From Sphaerisporangium sp. (lineage in GTDB: Bacteria; Actinomycetota; Actinomycetes; Streptosporangiales; Streptosporangiaceae): DNA of 64,000 nucleotides. Every line of letters starts with the position of its first letter. The first letter of the stretch is position 1. Shown piece by piece: positions 32,910 through 41,651 of the stretch. The position numbers were made by a program, and so were the translations under genes. Location: positions 1-64,000 of the forward strand of contig JAOPYI010000238.1 in the NCBI GenBank assembly GCA_025964675.1. Direction: 5' to 3'. The notes below the pieces were generated by a model that was not told the DNA's origin, did not search any database, and saw nothing but the letters and a program-made list of their open reading frames with translations.

Positions 32910-34559
32910 TCAGCGCAGGCGTCTCAGCAGGGCTTTCGGGCCGCCCTGGCGAGAGGCCTTCGCCTGAGCGTCAGAGTCCTTCGCCGAGGCGCCTGGGACC
33001 TTCCCGGGCGTGGCGGCGTCCTTGGCGACGTCGGCGAGCTGATCGGTCAAGCGGGCGTTCTCGGCCCGCAGCCTGGTCACCTCCCGCATCAGAGCGGGAT
33101 CCTCGCTCTTACCCCGTTTCGGAGGCTCGGCCTGGCCCGCCGGAAGGAACCCCAAGGTCCCTCCGTCCAGCCAGTACGTGCCGTAGACCTCGTGGACGGC
33201 GGCGTCCAGAGGCTCCCCTTCGGCGCGGACGAGAGCGGCCCTCGCGAAGGCGCCGGTGTGCTCCAGGCGGGCCGCGATCACCTCGTCGGCCTCGTCGAGG
33301 GCGACGCTGACCAGCCCGAACCCCTGCTCGGCCGCCTGCTCCACCAGCCGCCGGAGCGTCTCGGGGGCGGGTACCCACCCCGAGGGGCAGACCATGCGGT
33401 AAGGCGAGGGCGCCGCCGTGGCGGGGACCTGCTCGGCGTACCGGACCCTGGGCTCGTTGCGGTAGAGCCCTCGGGCCAGCACGAGGTCGAGCAGAGGGCT
33501 GTCCAGCGGGTTGCGCCTGTCCTCCTTCACCGAGCTCCACGGTCCGACGAGGGTGATCTCGATGTCGTTCAGCGAGCTCGCCAGGAAGCCGTCCACGGTC
33601 GCCCGGGTGTCCTCGTACGACGCCCCTTCGGCCTCGACGACCACCTCGACGTACGGCACGAGCCACTGGCGGCGCGGATGGGTGCGCAGCCAACGCATGT
33701 GCGGGACGTGGTCGGGCACGAAGACGGAGTTGTACCGCCTGACCTGCTCTCCGTCGCGCATCATCATCGAGGTGCCGAGATGGCGGCTTCGGGCCTCGGG
33801 CGCCAGCACGAAAGCCGCTCCCTTCTGGGCGAGCCGGTAGCCCAGCTCGGTGTCCTCGCCGAGGACGAGACCGGTGTCCAGCGGCCCGGCCTCCCGCAGC
33901 AGCCGGGTGTTCACCGACGCAGCGTTGGTCACATGGACGCGGTACGCCGAGTCGCCGGCGGTGCGCAGGCCGTCGGTCCGCTCGGCGAGGTCGACGATCC
34001 AGCTGTGCGGCTCGCTCGCGGCCTCGTCGAAGAGCTTGTCGGCGGCCCCGGCCGAGACGGCCGAGTGCACGTCACCGGGAGCCGGGGTGCCCGGCCGGTG
34101 GTCGACGAACCGCACGTAGCCCATGACCACGAGGTAGTCGGCGAGGTGGTGCCAGCGCATGTGCGCCTCGACCTCGTCGTGGAAGGTGACCATGTCCGCG
34201 TCCAGCCAGTGGACGACGTCGCCGCCCGCGATCGCGACCCCGGCGTTGCGGGCGTTGGACCGGCCGCGCGATCCCGGCTCCGAGGTGATCAACCTGGTGT
34301 TCTCCGGCACGATCTCGGGAAGGCGGAGGGCGGGATCCGTCCCGTCGTCGACGACCACGACCTCCATCAGGTGCCGGGGGTAGCTCTGGGCCGCGAGGGC
34401 GGCGAGGGTCAGGTCGAGCTTGTCCTGGTGCCCGTAGGCCGCGATCACCACGCTCACCGACAGCCGGGGCTGCCAGGTCCCGGGCGGCGGGGGCGACAGC
34501 ACGCCGTAGTCGTTGTGCCGGATCCTCGGCTGTGCCTGTGCCCGGGTCGGCTGCGTCAC
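32910..34559 (-). CDS. Glycosyltransferase, GT2 family, with C-terminal coiled coil
   Basis: The 549-residue protein has a GT-A domain near its N-terminus (~30-300): SVSVVIAAYGHQDKLD, VVVVDDGTDP, GRSNARNAGVAIAGGDVVHW and the DxD motif LDADMV. The middle (~300-490) is an unassigned alpha/beta region, and a coiled coil (MREVTRLRAENARLTDQL) precedes a basic tail. Its GTG start shares four bases (GTGA) with the stop of the gene upstream, so translation is coupled. The longer open frame to 35438 is a shadow of that gene. A soluble inverting transferase for a surface glycan is the likely role. Confidence 0.85.
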   Translation of the reverse strand: MTQPTRAQAQPRIRHNDYGVLSPPPPGTWQPRLSVSVVIAAYGHQDKLDLTLAALAAQSYPRHLMEVVVVDDGTDPALRLPEIVPENTRLITSEPGSRGRSNARNAGVAIAGGDVVHWLDADMVTFHDEVEAHMRWHHLADYLVVMGYVRFVDHRPGTPAPGDVHSAVSAGAADKLFDEAASEPHSWIVDLAERTDGLRTAGDSAYRVHVTNAASVNTRLLREAGPLDTGLVLGEDTELGYRLAQKGAAFVLAPEARSRHLGTSMMMRDGEQVRRYNSVFVPDHVPHMRWLRTHPRRQWLVPYVEVVVEAEGASYEDTRATVDGFLASSLNDIEITLVGPWSSVKEDRRNPLDSPLLDLVLARGLYRNEPRVRYAEQVPATAAPSPYRMVCPSGWVPAPETLRRLVEQAAEQGFGLVSVALDEADEVIAARLEHTGAFARAALVRAEGEPLDAAVHEVYGTYWLDGGTLGFLPAGQAEPPKRGKSEDPALMREVTRLRAENARLTDQLADVAKDAATPGKVPGASAKDSDAQAKASRQGGPKALLRRLR

Positions 34560-36520
34560 TGTTCCCACTCCATCAATCGGCTCGGCCGGAATCCCCGCCA
34601 CTGGTCCTTGGCCCTGGCCAGGAAGTATCCGACAGGCTCCTGCCAGGTGTGCGCGCCCTTCGCCGCCCTGCGCGCGACGAAGCCGAGGCCGTGCGTGCGG
34701 TAGATCGCGCCACCGGCCCGCAGCAGGTCCTGGAAGAGGTGGACGTCGACCGAGCGTGGCACCGGCCGGAAGCCGCCCAGCGCCTCGAAGGCCGAACGCG
34801 ACATCACGAAGGTGCCGCCCGCCACGTGGTTCGACATCGTCTCGCTGGTCCAGTCGCGCCGGAGGGTGACGTCGATCTGCTGCAGGTAGAAGAACTCGGA
34901 GGCCGCACCCACCAGCTCCGCCCCGGAGTACGACTGGGCGAGCATCATGTCCGACAGGTGCTCGGGGCCGTACCAGTCGTCGTCGTCCCACTTGCTGAGG
35001 AACGACCCCGTGGCACGGGCGGCCGCCTGGTTCAGCACGGTGCCGAACGGCAGGCCCGCGTCCGCCTGCACGATCGTGACCGGCCGGTCGAAGGCCGCCA
35101 CCGCCTGGACCACCTCCGGAGCCTCGGCCGGCACGCCGTGCAGCGTGAGGACGACCTCCAGATCCACCCCGCGCTGCCTGGCGATCTGGCCGAGGGCGAA
35201 GCCCACGAGGTCGGTCCGCCGGGTGCACATGATCACGGAGACCGTCGGCCCGGCCGGGACGGCGATGCCCTGCCGCGTGGCCAGCGAGCGCCATCTGGCC
35301 GTGGTCCCGTGGTGCGCCAGGGCCAGACGGCGCAGCCGTACGCTGTGCTCCTCCCGGCGCAGGTCGTCGGCCAGCTCCTGCTCGGTCGCGGCGGCGGTCA
35401 GCGCCGCGAGCTCCGGCCCGAGCGCGCGCGCCGCCCATGGGGGCGGCGGGTCGGACAGCAGCGGGATCCCGGCGGCGGCGAGCCCGGCCACGGCGCGTAC
35501 GGCGGCGATCGGCCCGGTGTGGGCTTGGCGCCAGGCGATCCGGACGCCGCGCAGGCTGCGCAGGCGGCCGATGGCGGCGTCCGTCAGGCCTCCGGACGCG
35601 GCCAGGCCGACGAGCGTCCGGTCCTCGTGGCGGATCTCCCAGCGGCCGTCGTGCTGCGCCAGATCGGCCACCCCTGTCGTCGTCGTCCTGAGGAAGCCGC
35701 GCGGGTTGACCGACCGCTCGTCGACGGGCGGCACGGCGTCCGGTTCCAGCGCCAAGCCCCGCAGCGCCTCGTACCCGCCGGGGGAGCCCAAGCGCTCCCA
35801 GGTGGCGTCCGCAGGGTGATCCACGGCGGGGACGCGGCCGTCGATCCAGCCATCCCCGGGGGCCGCCGCCTTCGCCGCGGGCACGGCACGTGCCGCCGGC
35901 ACAGTGCGGATGGCGAGGTCGGAGGTCGTCACGCCTGAGCGGTCCGGCGCGGGGCCGCGCTCGTCGGCGAAGGTCGTGTTGGGGTCACCGGGCCGCCAGT
36001 CCGCGAGCCCGGGACCGGCCAGCCCCGCCATGGGGAGCGCGTACCCATTGAGGTGGTGGCCGCCGAAGCTCCTCGCCACCGCCGCGGCGACCTCTCCCGA
36101 GGGCTGCGGCTGTGAGAAGCGCACCCTGACCCGCCAGCCGTTCTTGCCGTACCGGGAGATGCCCACGTCGCGGAGGAACCGCCTGCCGAGGCCGGGAGAC
36201 AGCGGGACGCCCGGAGCGTCGCACCACGGCGGCGTGTCCACGACGATCACGCCGACGACCGTCGCTGCCGGGAACGCTCCACTGAGGGTGACCGCCCGGC
36301 GCAGGTCCGTGGGGGTCCTGGCGACCACGACGACGGCCGACGGCTCGGATGTGGCCCAGGGGTTCGGGCCCATGCTGTCGACGTCCGCCGCTTCGAAGGC
36401 CACACCCGGCAGGAGTCCGTCGAGATCCGCGGTGTCCACCCCGGCGACGGCCACGGCGACCTTCCCGCCCGCCCTCGCCAGCTCGGCGGCCATCCCGACA
36501 GGGGGCAGTCCGGCCGTCAT
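34556..36520 (-). CDS. Large glycosyltransferase with unusual N-terminal region and GT2 domain
   Basis: Of 654 residues only the last ~240 are recognisable: a GT-A domain with TVSVIMCTRRTDLVGFALGQ, a long DLEVVLTLHG strand, FGTVLNQAAARATGSFLSKW and the acidic motif WDDDDWYGPEHL. The first ~410 residues have Rossmann-like strands (KVAVAVAGVDTADLDG, AVVVVARTPTDLR, ATVVGVIVVDTPPW) and a Pro/Ala-rich hinge; I do not recognise a family for this part. The GT-A domain is closely related to the C-terminal domain of the transferase at 5084-7162. The gene is coupled by GTGA overlap to the next GT2 gene and is 43 bp from the methyltransferase-like gene. Confidence 0.8.
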   Translation of the reverse strand: MTAGLPPVGMAAELARAGGKVAVAVAGVDTADLDGLLPGVAFEAADVDSMGPNPWATSEPSAVVVVARTPTDLRRAVTLSGAFPAATVVGVIVVDTPPWCDAPGVPLSPGLGRRFLRDVGISRYGKNGWRVRVRFSQPQPSGEVAAAVARSFGGHHLNGYALPMAGLAGPGLADWRPGDPNTTFADERGPAPDRSGVTTSDLAIRTVPAARAVPAAKAAAPGDGWIDGRVPAVDHPADATWERLGSPGGYEALRGLALEPDAVPPVDERSVNPRGFLRTTTTGVADLAQHDGRWEIRHEDRTLVGLAASGGLTDAAIGRLRSLRGVRIAWRQAHTGPIAAVRAVAGLAAAGIPLLSDPPPPWAARALGPELAALTAAATEQELADDLRREEHSVRLRRLALAHHGTTARWRSLATRQGIAVPAGPTVSVIMCTRRTDLVGFALGQIARQRGVDLEVVLTLHGVPAEAPEVVQAVAAFDRPVTIVQADAGLPFGTVLNQAAARATGSFLSKWDDDDWYGPEHLSDMMLAQSYSGAELVGAASEFFYLQQIDVTLRRDWTSETMSNHVAGGTFVMSRSAFEALGGFRPVPRSVDVHLFQDLLRAGGAIYRTHGLGFVARRAAKGAHTWQEPVGYFLARAKDQWRGFRPSRLMEWEQ

Positions 36521-36563
36521 CCTGGACGTCCCTCGGCGGTCCCGGTCCGCAGAAGTCGGGATC

Positions 36564-37805
36564 TCATCCGGGGTTCCGCCTGAGCACCATCACGCCCTTC
36601 TCGGCCGGGTACGCCGCGCCGGCAAGCTCCGGGTACTCCCTGAGCCAGCGGCCGGCCACCTCACGCTCGGCCGCGCGGTCGGTGTCGTCCAGGACGAACC
36701 ACGCGTCGGCGGTGCAGCGTGGCAGCAGCACCGGCATGGCCGGGTAGCGCACGAGGGGGGAGGTGGCCCCGGGGGGCCCGTCCACGAAGACGAGCCCGAT
36801 GTCGGTCAGGTCCTCCACCGCCCTGGTGTCGTACCAGGGAATGGTCTCGCCGCCCACATCCTGGCCGGTCCCATTTCCGGCGGTCCAGGAGGTGAGCGGC
36901 GCGTGGCGCACCTCGACGACGTCCTGCAGCCCGTGGGCGAGGACGAGGTCGTTCGAGGCCTCGGCGAACCGCTGGTCGTGCTCAAGCGCGATGACCCGTC
37001 CGGCCCCGAAACGCTGTACGGCGTAGCCGAGCCACACGCTCGACGAACCGCTGCCGCACTCGACAACGATCTTGGTATGCTCCACCGCGATCCGCTCGAT
37101 GAGCAGGCGGAGGACGTCCGGCGAGGCCGCCCAGCCGCGCAGCCGGGGCAACGGGGCACGCGGCTGGAGCAGCGCACGTATGTCGATGAGCGCTTCGAGC
37201 TGCGCGTAGTTCTGGCGCACCGACTTCGCCAGATCGGCCTGCCCGTCACGGACCGCGCCACCGAGGGTGTCCAGCCGCTCGCCGAGGTCGCGTACGGCAT
37301 GGACGGCCGTGCCGGTGAGCTGCTGGTGGTCGCGGCCGAGCTTGCCCAGGTCGTCGAGGTCGGCGGCGCTGCGCCGGACGGTGGTGTCGATCCGGGACGC
37401 GGCGCTCGCGAGCCGGGCGAGCCGGTCCGCCTGCGCGGTCAGCTCCATACGGTCCTCGCCGAGTGCCGACAGCACGGCGCGCGACTGGGCGCGGCCGGAC
37501 TCCTCAAGGCGCCCGGCCAGCCCGTCCAGCGTGGTCGCGAGCTTGGCTAGGGTCTGCTCGGTCCTGGCGAGCGCGACGTCATGGCGCTTGGTCCGCGCGT
37601 CGATTCGCAGGGCCTTGCCGTCGGTCCTGCGCACGCCCGCGACGATCACGGCCGCCGCGGCCAGGATCACGATGGAGACGGCGATCTGGACGGCCGAGAC
37701 CGGTTCCACGATTCCCGCAGCGGACAGCGGCACCAGTGTGATCATGGCGAGGCCCGTGAGGGCGGCGCTGATGATCAGCAGTAGGCGAGGGGATAATGTC
37801 CGCAT
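36564..37805 (-). CDS. Membrane-anchored coiled-coil protein with class I methyltransferase-like domain
   Basis: The 413-residue protein has two membrane helices at the N-terminus (~8-28 and ~38-60), a long predicted coiled coil (~70-205, many Leu/Ala heptads, including RLARLASAASRIDTTVRRSA), and a C-terminal Rossmann domain. VVECGSGSSSVWLGYAV is the SAM-binding glycine motif, followed by VIALEHDQRF (acidic ribose binder) and VFVDGPPGATSP. Methyltransferases are rarely tethered through a coiled coil like this; it could set the distance from the membrane or form a scaffold. Methylation of a glycan intermediate is inference from the GT2 neighbours. The leader to the upstream asparagine-synthase-like gene is 46 bp. 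Confidence 0.75.
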   Translation of the reverse strand: MRTLSPRLLLIISAALTGLAMITLVPLSAAGIVEPVSAVQIAVSIVILAAAAVIVAGVRRTDGKALRIDARTKRHDVALARTEQTLAKLATTLDGLAGRLEESGRAQSRAVLSALGEDRMELTAQADRLARLASAASRIDTTVRRSAADLDDLGKLGRDHQQLTGTAVHAVRDLGERLDTLGGAVRDGQADLAKSVRQNYAQLEALIDIRALLQPRAPLPRLRGWAASPDVLRLLIERIAVEHTKIVVECGSGSSSVWLGYAVQRFGAGRVIALEHDQRFAEASNDLVLAHGLQDVVEVRHAPLTSWTAGNGTGQDVGGETIPWYDTRAVEDLTDIGLVFVDGPPGATSPLVRYPAMPVLLPRCTADAWFVLDDTDRAAEREVAGRWLREYPELAGAAYPAEKGVMVLRRNPG

Positions 37806-37851
37806 TCTTACCCTTTCTTGACGTATTCGGTCAGGCAGGGGGTTCCAGAGG

Positions 37852-39492
37852 TCAGGTGAGGGGTTCCCAGCTGATGCGGGAGCGGTACCGGCCGTGCCAG
37901 CGAGCGAGCATGCTGGCCCACTGGAGCACGTAGAGCGGTCCCGTCCACTGGGCCTGTCGTGCGCGGAGCTCGGGGTCGCTCAGCGTTCCCAGCAGCCTGG
38001 GGCCGAGCATCACCCGCACTTCTTCACATCCCGCGATGTCCTCGGTGATCGAGGCCAGCGCGGCCGGAGTGGTCCTTCGCCGCGGACCCGGCGCGGGCTT
38101 CTCGCCGGGATCGTTGGTGGAGGGCAGCGAGGCCACGTGCGGAGCCCCGTAGGTGAGCATCGCCAGGTAGTACGCGTGATCCTTGCGCTCGGGGAGCGGC
38201 ACGCGCATGGAGTTCGTGATCACGTCCGGGTGGGCGAACGGCAGCCAGACCTCCGCCTCCGGTCCAAGCAGCCAGGTCGGGGAGGTGAAAATGCTGCGGG
38301 AGGAGACGAGCCTTGCCAGGATCGGCATGGCGTGGTGCCCCTCGACCGGCCGCATCACCCGGTGGAAGGCCGAAAGGCTGAGATCGGTGAGGACGTCCAC
38401 CACGCCCGGCGCCCAGATCTCCTCATGCCGAGGGGTGTGAGCTGACATGACATCCCAGGAGATCTTCCGCGCCTGCTCGTGACCCGCGGCGAGCGGAACC
38501 TTCTCGTGATCGCCACGGCTCCTGAGCAGGGTGTCTCCCAGGCACCCGTCGATCAACGGCCCCCGCAGGCCGTGCACCGCCCTGGCGTAGGGCATAGCCC
38601 AGCCGTGGTGCAGCGTCTGGTACTGGGTGCGACGCCATACCTCCCCGTGTTCCTCCAGCCAGGATTCCGGTCCGGGCGTCACCACGTGGTGCGGCAGGCC
38701 AAGCGCGTCCGCGACGGTTCGCGCGCAGGCTATGTCGATGTCCAGGCCGTCGTCGGTGCTGGTCGTCCAGGCCTCCAGGCGGCTCTCCGGGCGGCGGGCC
38801 GCCAGCGCGGCGAGCAGCCGGGAATCCCAGCCTCCGCTGAGCCCGATGGCCATCTGCCCGGCCCGATGCGGGATCCGCTCCGCGATCAGGTCGACCATCT
38901 CCTCGGGCGACGGCGGGTTGCGGGGTTCGGCCGCGAGCCACGAGGGCTCGAAGCCCACTCGCTCCAGCCTGTCGCCGGTGGAACGCCACGCGGTGGCCGG
39001 TTCCAGGTGCCTGATCTCGGAGAAGAGTGTCTGGTCGCCGATCGGAGTGGTCATCAGGAGCAGGTTCGCCCAGGCGGACCAGTCGATGTGGAGCGGCGTG
39101 TCGTCAAGTTCGACCAGAGGGTCGAGCCGGCCGGAGAAGTAGAGCGCGTCCCCGACCCGGCGGACGTTGAGATCGTGCAGCCCGAGGGCATCGGTGTGCA
39201 GAACCACGCCCTCGCTGTCGAAGACCAGCCCCGCGGCGAGGCGGCGCTCGGAGGCGTCCTCCCATGAGTGGGGCTGCGGAAGGCCGCTCGCGGCGGGCCA
39301 CCACAGGAATCCGGATCGCGGCCCGGCCGACCAGTTCTCGGGCTCGCCCGTCGACCACAGGGCAGCCAGAGGCGAGCGGTGCACTTCTTCGAGCCCTCGA
39401 GGCGAGGCCGACAGCAGCCGTTCCGCCACGCGTGCATCCCACTTTCCGATGGCACCGCACACATATGGTCGCGCTCGGTAGGAGATGGACAT
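37852..39492 (-). CDS. Asparagine-synthase-like ATP pyrophosphatase, no glutaminase Cys
   Basis: The 546-residue protein has the PP-loop IGLSGGWDSRLLAAL (SGGWDS at 219-224), which binds ATP in the asparagine-synthetase C-domain, and a N-terminal region (~1-200) laid out like a class II glutaminase domain. However the N-terminus is MSISYRARPY; the nucleophile Cys2 of true class II glutaminases is absent. It may use free ammonia or a different amine, as in asparagine-synthase-like proteins of natural-product and polysaccharide loci. It is the first gene of the four-gene cluster; an AT-rich regulatory region lies upstream. Amidation of a uronic acid residue is one possible role, as inference. 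Confidence 0.75.
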   Translation of the reverse strand: MSISYRARPYVCGAIGKWDARVAERLLSASPRGLEEVHRSPLAALWSTGEPENWSAGPRSGFLWWPAASGLPQPHSWEDASERRLAAGLVFDSEGVVLHTDALGLHDLNVRRVGDALYFSGRLDPLVELDDTPLHIDWSAWANLLLMTTPIGDQTLFSEIRHLEPATAWRSTGDRLERVGFEPSWLAAEPRNPPSPEEMVDLIAERIPHRAGQMAIGLSGGWDSRLLAALAARRPESRLEAWTTSTDDGLDIDIACARTVADALGLPHHVVTPGPESWLEEHGEVWRRTQYQTLHHGWAMPYARAVHGLRGPLIDGCLGDTLLRSRGDHEKVPLAAGHEQARKISWDVMSAHTPRHEEIWAPGVVDVLTDLSLSAFHRVMRPVEGHHAMPILARLVSSRSIFTSPTWLLGPEAEVWLPFAHPDVITNSMRVPLPERKDHAYYLAMLTYGAPHVASLPSTNDPGEKPAPGPRRRTTPAALASITEDIAGCEEVRVMLGPRLLGTLSDPELRARQAQWTGPLYVLQWASMLARWHGRYRSRISWEPLT

Positions 39493-39570
39493 TTAGCTTA
39501 TTCTAACGACGTATTAGTTACTCCAACCTCGTTAGCATCCCTTTTTACGATTTTTCTCAGCTAACTCACA
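39493..39570 (-). promoter_or_regulatory. AT-rich leader with nested inverted repeats upstream of the glycan cluster
   Basis: These 78 bp are about 37% GC by count, against roughly 70% for the window. TAACGA (39504-39509) and TCGTTA (39529-39534) form one inverted repeat; GTTAGC (39531-39536) and GCTAAC (39560-39565) form a second that overlaps the first. This is the likely promoter and operator of the asparagine-synthase-like gene and the cluster it leads. Confidence 0.5.
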
Positions 39571-39604
39571 TGGAACGGGCAGACCAGAGGGCCCGCCCGT
39601 TCCA
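39571..39604 (-). terminator. Perfect 10-bp stem-loop terminator of fba
   Basis: TGGAACGGGC (39571-39580) pairs exactly with GCCCGTTCCA (39595-39604) over 14 nt. It lies 34 bp past the fba stop. No U-tail follows on the minus strand. Confidence 0.75.
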
Positions 39605-39637
39605 TCGCAAGTCAGGACATCTGCGGACGTGCAGGAG

Positions 39638-40660
39638 TCATGAGATCTTCGTCCCCGCGGACAGGAGGTTGTCGCAGGCCTGGGTGACCCGCGCCGCCAT
39701 GCCGGCCTCGGCCGACTTGCCCCACGTGCGGGGGTCGTAGTCCTTCTTGCTGCCCACGTCGCCGTCGATCTTGAGCACGCCGTCGTACTTCTTGAACATG
39801 TGGTCGGCGACCGGGCGGGTGAAGGCGTACTGCGTGTCGGTGTCGATGTTCATCTTCACGACGCCATACGAGATCGCCTCGCGGATCTCGTCGAGCGACG
39901 ACCCGGAGCCGCCGTGGAAGACGAGATAGAAGGGCTTGTCCTTGCCGTACTTGGCGCCGACGGCCTCCTGGATCTCGTTCAGCACGCTCGGGCGGAGCTT
40001 GACGTGGCCCGGCTTGTAGACGCCGTGCACGTTGCCGAAGGTGGCGGCCAGGAGGTAACGGCCGCGGTCGCCGAGGCCGAGCGCCTCGGCGGTGGCAAGG
40101 GCGTCCTCCGGGGTGCTGTAGAGCTTCTCGTTCATCTCGCCGACGACGCCGTCCTCCTCGCCGCCGACGACGCCGATCTCGACCTCGAGGACGATGTTGG
40201 CCTGGCTGGCCTTCTCGAGGAGCTCGCGGGCGATCTGGAGGTTCTCGTCGAGAGGGCAGGCGGAGCCGTCCCACATGTGCGACTGGAACAGGGGATCTTT
40301 ACCCTCGGCCACGCGCTGCGCGGAAATCTCCAGCAGCGGGCGCACGAAGCCGTCGAGCTTGTCCTTCGGGCAGTGGTCGGTGTGCAACGCGATGTTGACG
40401 GGATACTTGTCCGCGACGACGCGGGCGTACTCCGCCAGCGCCACGGCACCCGTGACCATGTCCTTCACCGAGGTGCCGGACAGGTATTCGGCGCCACCGG
40501 TCGACACCTGCACGATGCCGTCGCTCTCCGCCTCGGCGAAACCGCGAAGCGTGGCGTTCAACGTCTGCGAGGACGTCACGTTGATCGCCGGGTATGCGAA
40601 ACCATTGGCCTTGGCCCGGTCGAGCATCTCGGCGTAGACCTCTGGGGTCGCGATAGGCAT
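39638..40660 (-). CDS. fbaA: Fructose-bisphosphate aldolase, class II
   Basis: This zinc-dependent glycolytic and gluconeogenic enzyme splits fructose 1,6-bisphosphate into DHAP and glyceraldehyde 3-phosphate. Its 340 residues match the class II-A form. ALHTDHCPKD contains the catalytic Asp and a zinc His, EVEIGVVGGEEDG a further ligand region, FHGGSGSS the phosphate-binding glycines and NIDTDTQYAFT the family signature. The order DUF3151, fba, DedA, pyrE is a normal actinobacterial neighbourhood, except that the glycan cluster is set between DUF3151 and fba. It diverges from the DedA gene over about 200 bp. Confidence 0.96.
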   Translation of the reverse strand: MPIATPEVYAEMLDRAKANGFAYPAINVTSSQTLNATLRGFAEAESDGIVQVSTGGAEYLSGTSVKDMVTGAVALAEYARVVADKYPVNIALHTDHCPKDKLDGFVRPLLEISAQRVAEGKDPLFQSHMWDGSACPLDENLQIARELLEKASQANIVLEVEIGVVGGEEDGVVGEMNEKLYSTPEDALATAEALGLGDRGRYLLAATFGNVHGVYKPGHVKLRPSVLNEIQEAVGAKYGKDKPFYLVFHGGSGSSLDEIREAISYGVVKMNIDTDTQYAFTRPVADHMFKKYDGVLKIDGDVGSKKDYDPRTWGKSAEAGMAARVTQACDNLLSAGTKIS

Positions 40661-40863
40661 CGGAAGTCATCTCCCTAGACGGAACGGATGGCTGGCGTGG
40701 GGCTCGAGCTTTCCCCGGGGCAAGTATTGCGAAGTAGCGGCGGCCGAGGAAGCATTGACGGGTGCCCGGCTTGGCGCGCTTCCCGCGCGCTCGCCGTGGT
40801 TCGACATACCTTGTCCTACCCCTCGCGCGCGTCCAACCGCCCACCGGGGTACCCTCTTCGGTG

Positions 40864-41553
40864 ATGGACCTCACAAATGTTCTGGACGCCCAGTGGTGGA
40901 TCGTCACCTTCGGGCTCATTGGCATCCTCTCGATCATCTTCGCCGAGACCGGGCTGCTCATCGGTTTCTTCCTGCCCGGTGACTCGCTCCTAGTCGTGGC
41001 CGGCATGGGCGCCTCCGCCGCGGTCGCGTCCTCGGTCGGCCTCAAGGCGCCGTTCCCGCTGGGCCTGCTGCTGGTCTGCGCACCGCTGTGCGCGGTCGCG
41101 GGGGCCCAGCTAGGCCACCTCATCGGCGCGAAGTCCGGCCCCCGGCTGTTCTCGCGGCCCGACTCCCGGCTCTTCAAGCAGGAGTACGTCGAGAAGGCAG
41201 AGCACTACTTCCAGAAGTTCGGCCCGTCGAAGGCCGTCGTGCTCGCCAGGTTCATCCCGATCGTGCGCACGTTCCTCAACCCGGTCGCCGGGATGCTCGG
41301 CATGCCGGCTTCCAGGTTCTTCGTGTGGAACCTCGTCGGCGGCGTCCTGTGGACGGAGTCGATGTTGCTCATCGGCTACTTCGCGGGCAGCGCGATCCCG
41401 AACGTCGACCGCTACATCCTTCCCGGCGCCGTGCTGATCATCCTTCTGTCGATCATCCCGATCGTTCGTGAGGTGCTGAAGAGCCGCAAGGAGTCGAGGA
41501 ACGGGGCGGATGGGACGCGCGGGCGGCACCACAGAGACTCCGCGCCGCTCTAG
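40864..41553 (+). CDS. DedA-family membrane protein
   Basis: The 229-residue protein has the DedA (SNARE-associated) pattern: FAETGLLIGFFLPGDSLLVVAG near the N-terminus, then FGPSKAVVLARFIPIVRTFLNPVAGMLGM with the essential Arg residues, and a C-terminal helix followed by a basic tail. Family members are lipid scramblases or undecaprenyl-phosphate flippases; UptA-type activity would feed wall-polymer synthesis, but the subtype is not decided by reading. The ATG at 40864 gives MDLTNVLDAQW; a GTG one codon earlier is also possible. No strong Shine-Dalgarno is seen. Confidence 0.9.
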   Translation: MDLTNVLDAQWWIVTFGLIGILSIIFAETGLLIGFFLPGDSLLVVAGMGASAAVASSVGLKAPFPLGLLLVCAPLCAVAGAQLGHLIGAKSGPRLFSRPDSRLFKQEYVEKAEHYFQKFGPSKAVVLARFIPIVRTFLNPVAGMLGMPASRFFVWNLVGGVLWTESMLLIGYFAGSAIPNVDRYILPGAVLIILLSIIPIVREVLKSRKESRNGADGTRGRHHRDSAPL

Positions 41554-41651
41554 CTCCCGGCGGTCCGGCCATAAGAGTCCTGTGAGCAGGTCGTTGGTGG
41601 TGGCGCGCACCAGCTACTCTCCGGTATGTGGGACGCCATCGGTCTGACCCT

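Noticed and set aside
34560-35438. 842-residue version of the GT2 protein
   Set aside because: The added ~293 residues are a shadow of the upstream transferase gene; the GTG at 34559 overlaps the upstream stop (GTGA).
37852-39492. Lasso peptide cluster based on the asparagine-synthase-like gene
   Set aside because: No precursor peptide, RRE/B1 or B2 protease gene is visible within several kb, and the neighbours are glycosyltransferases.
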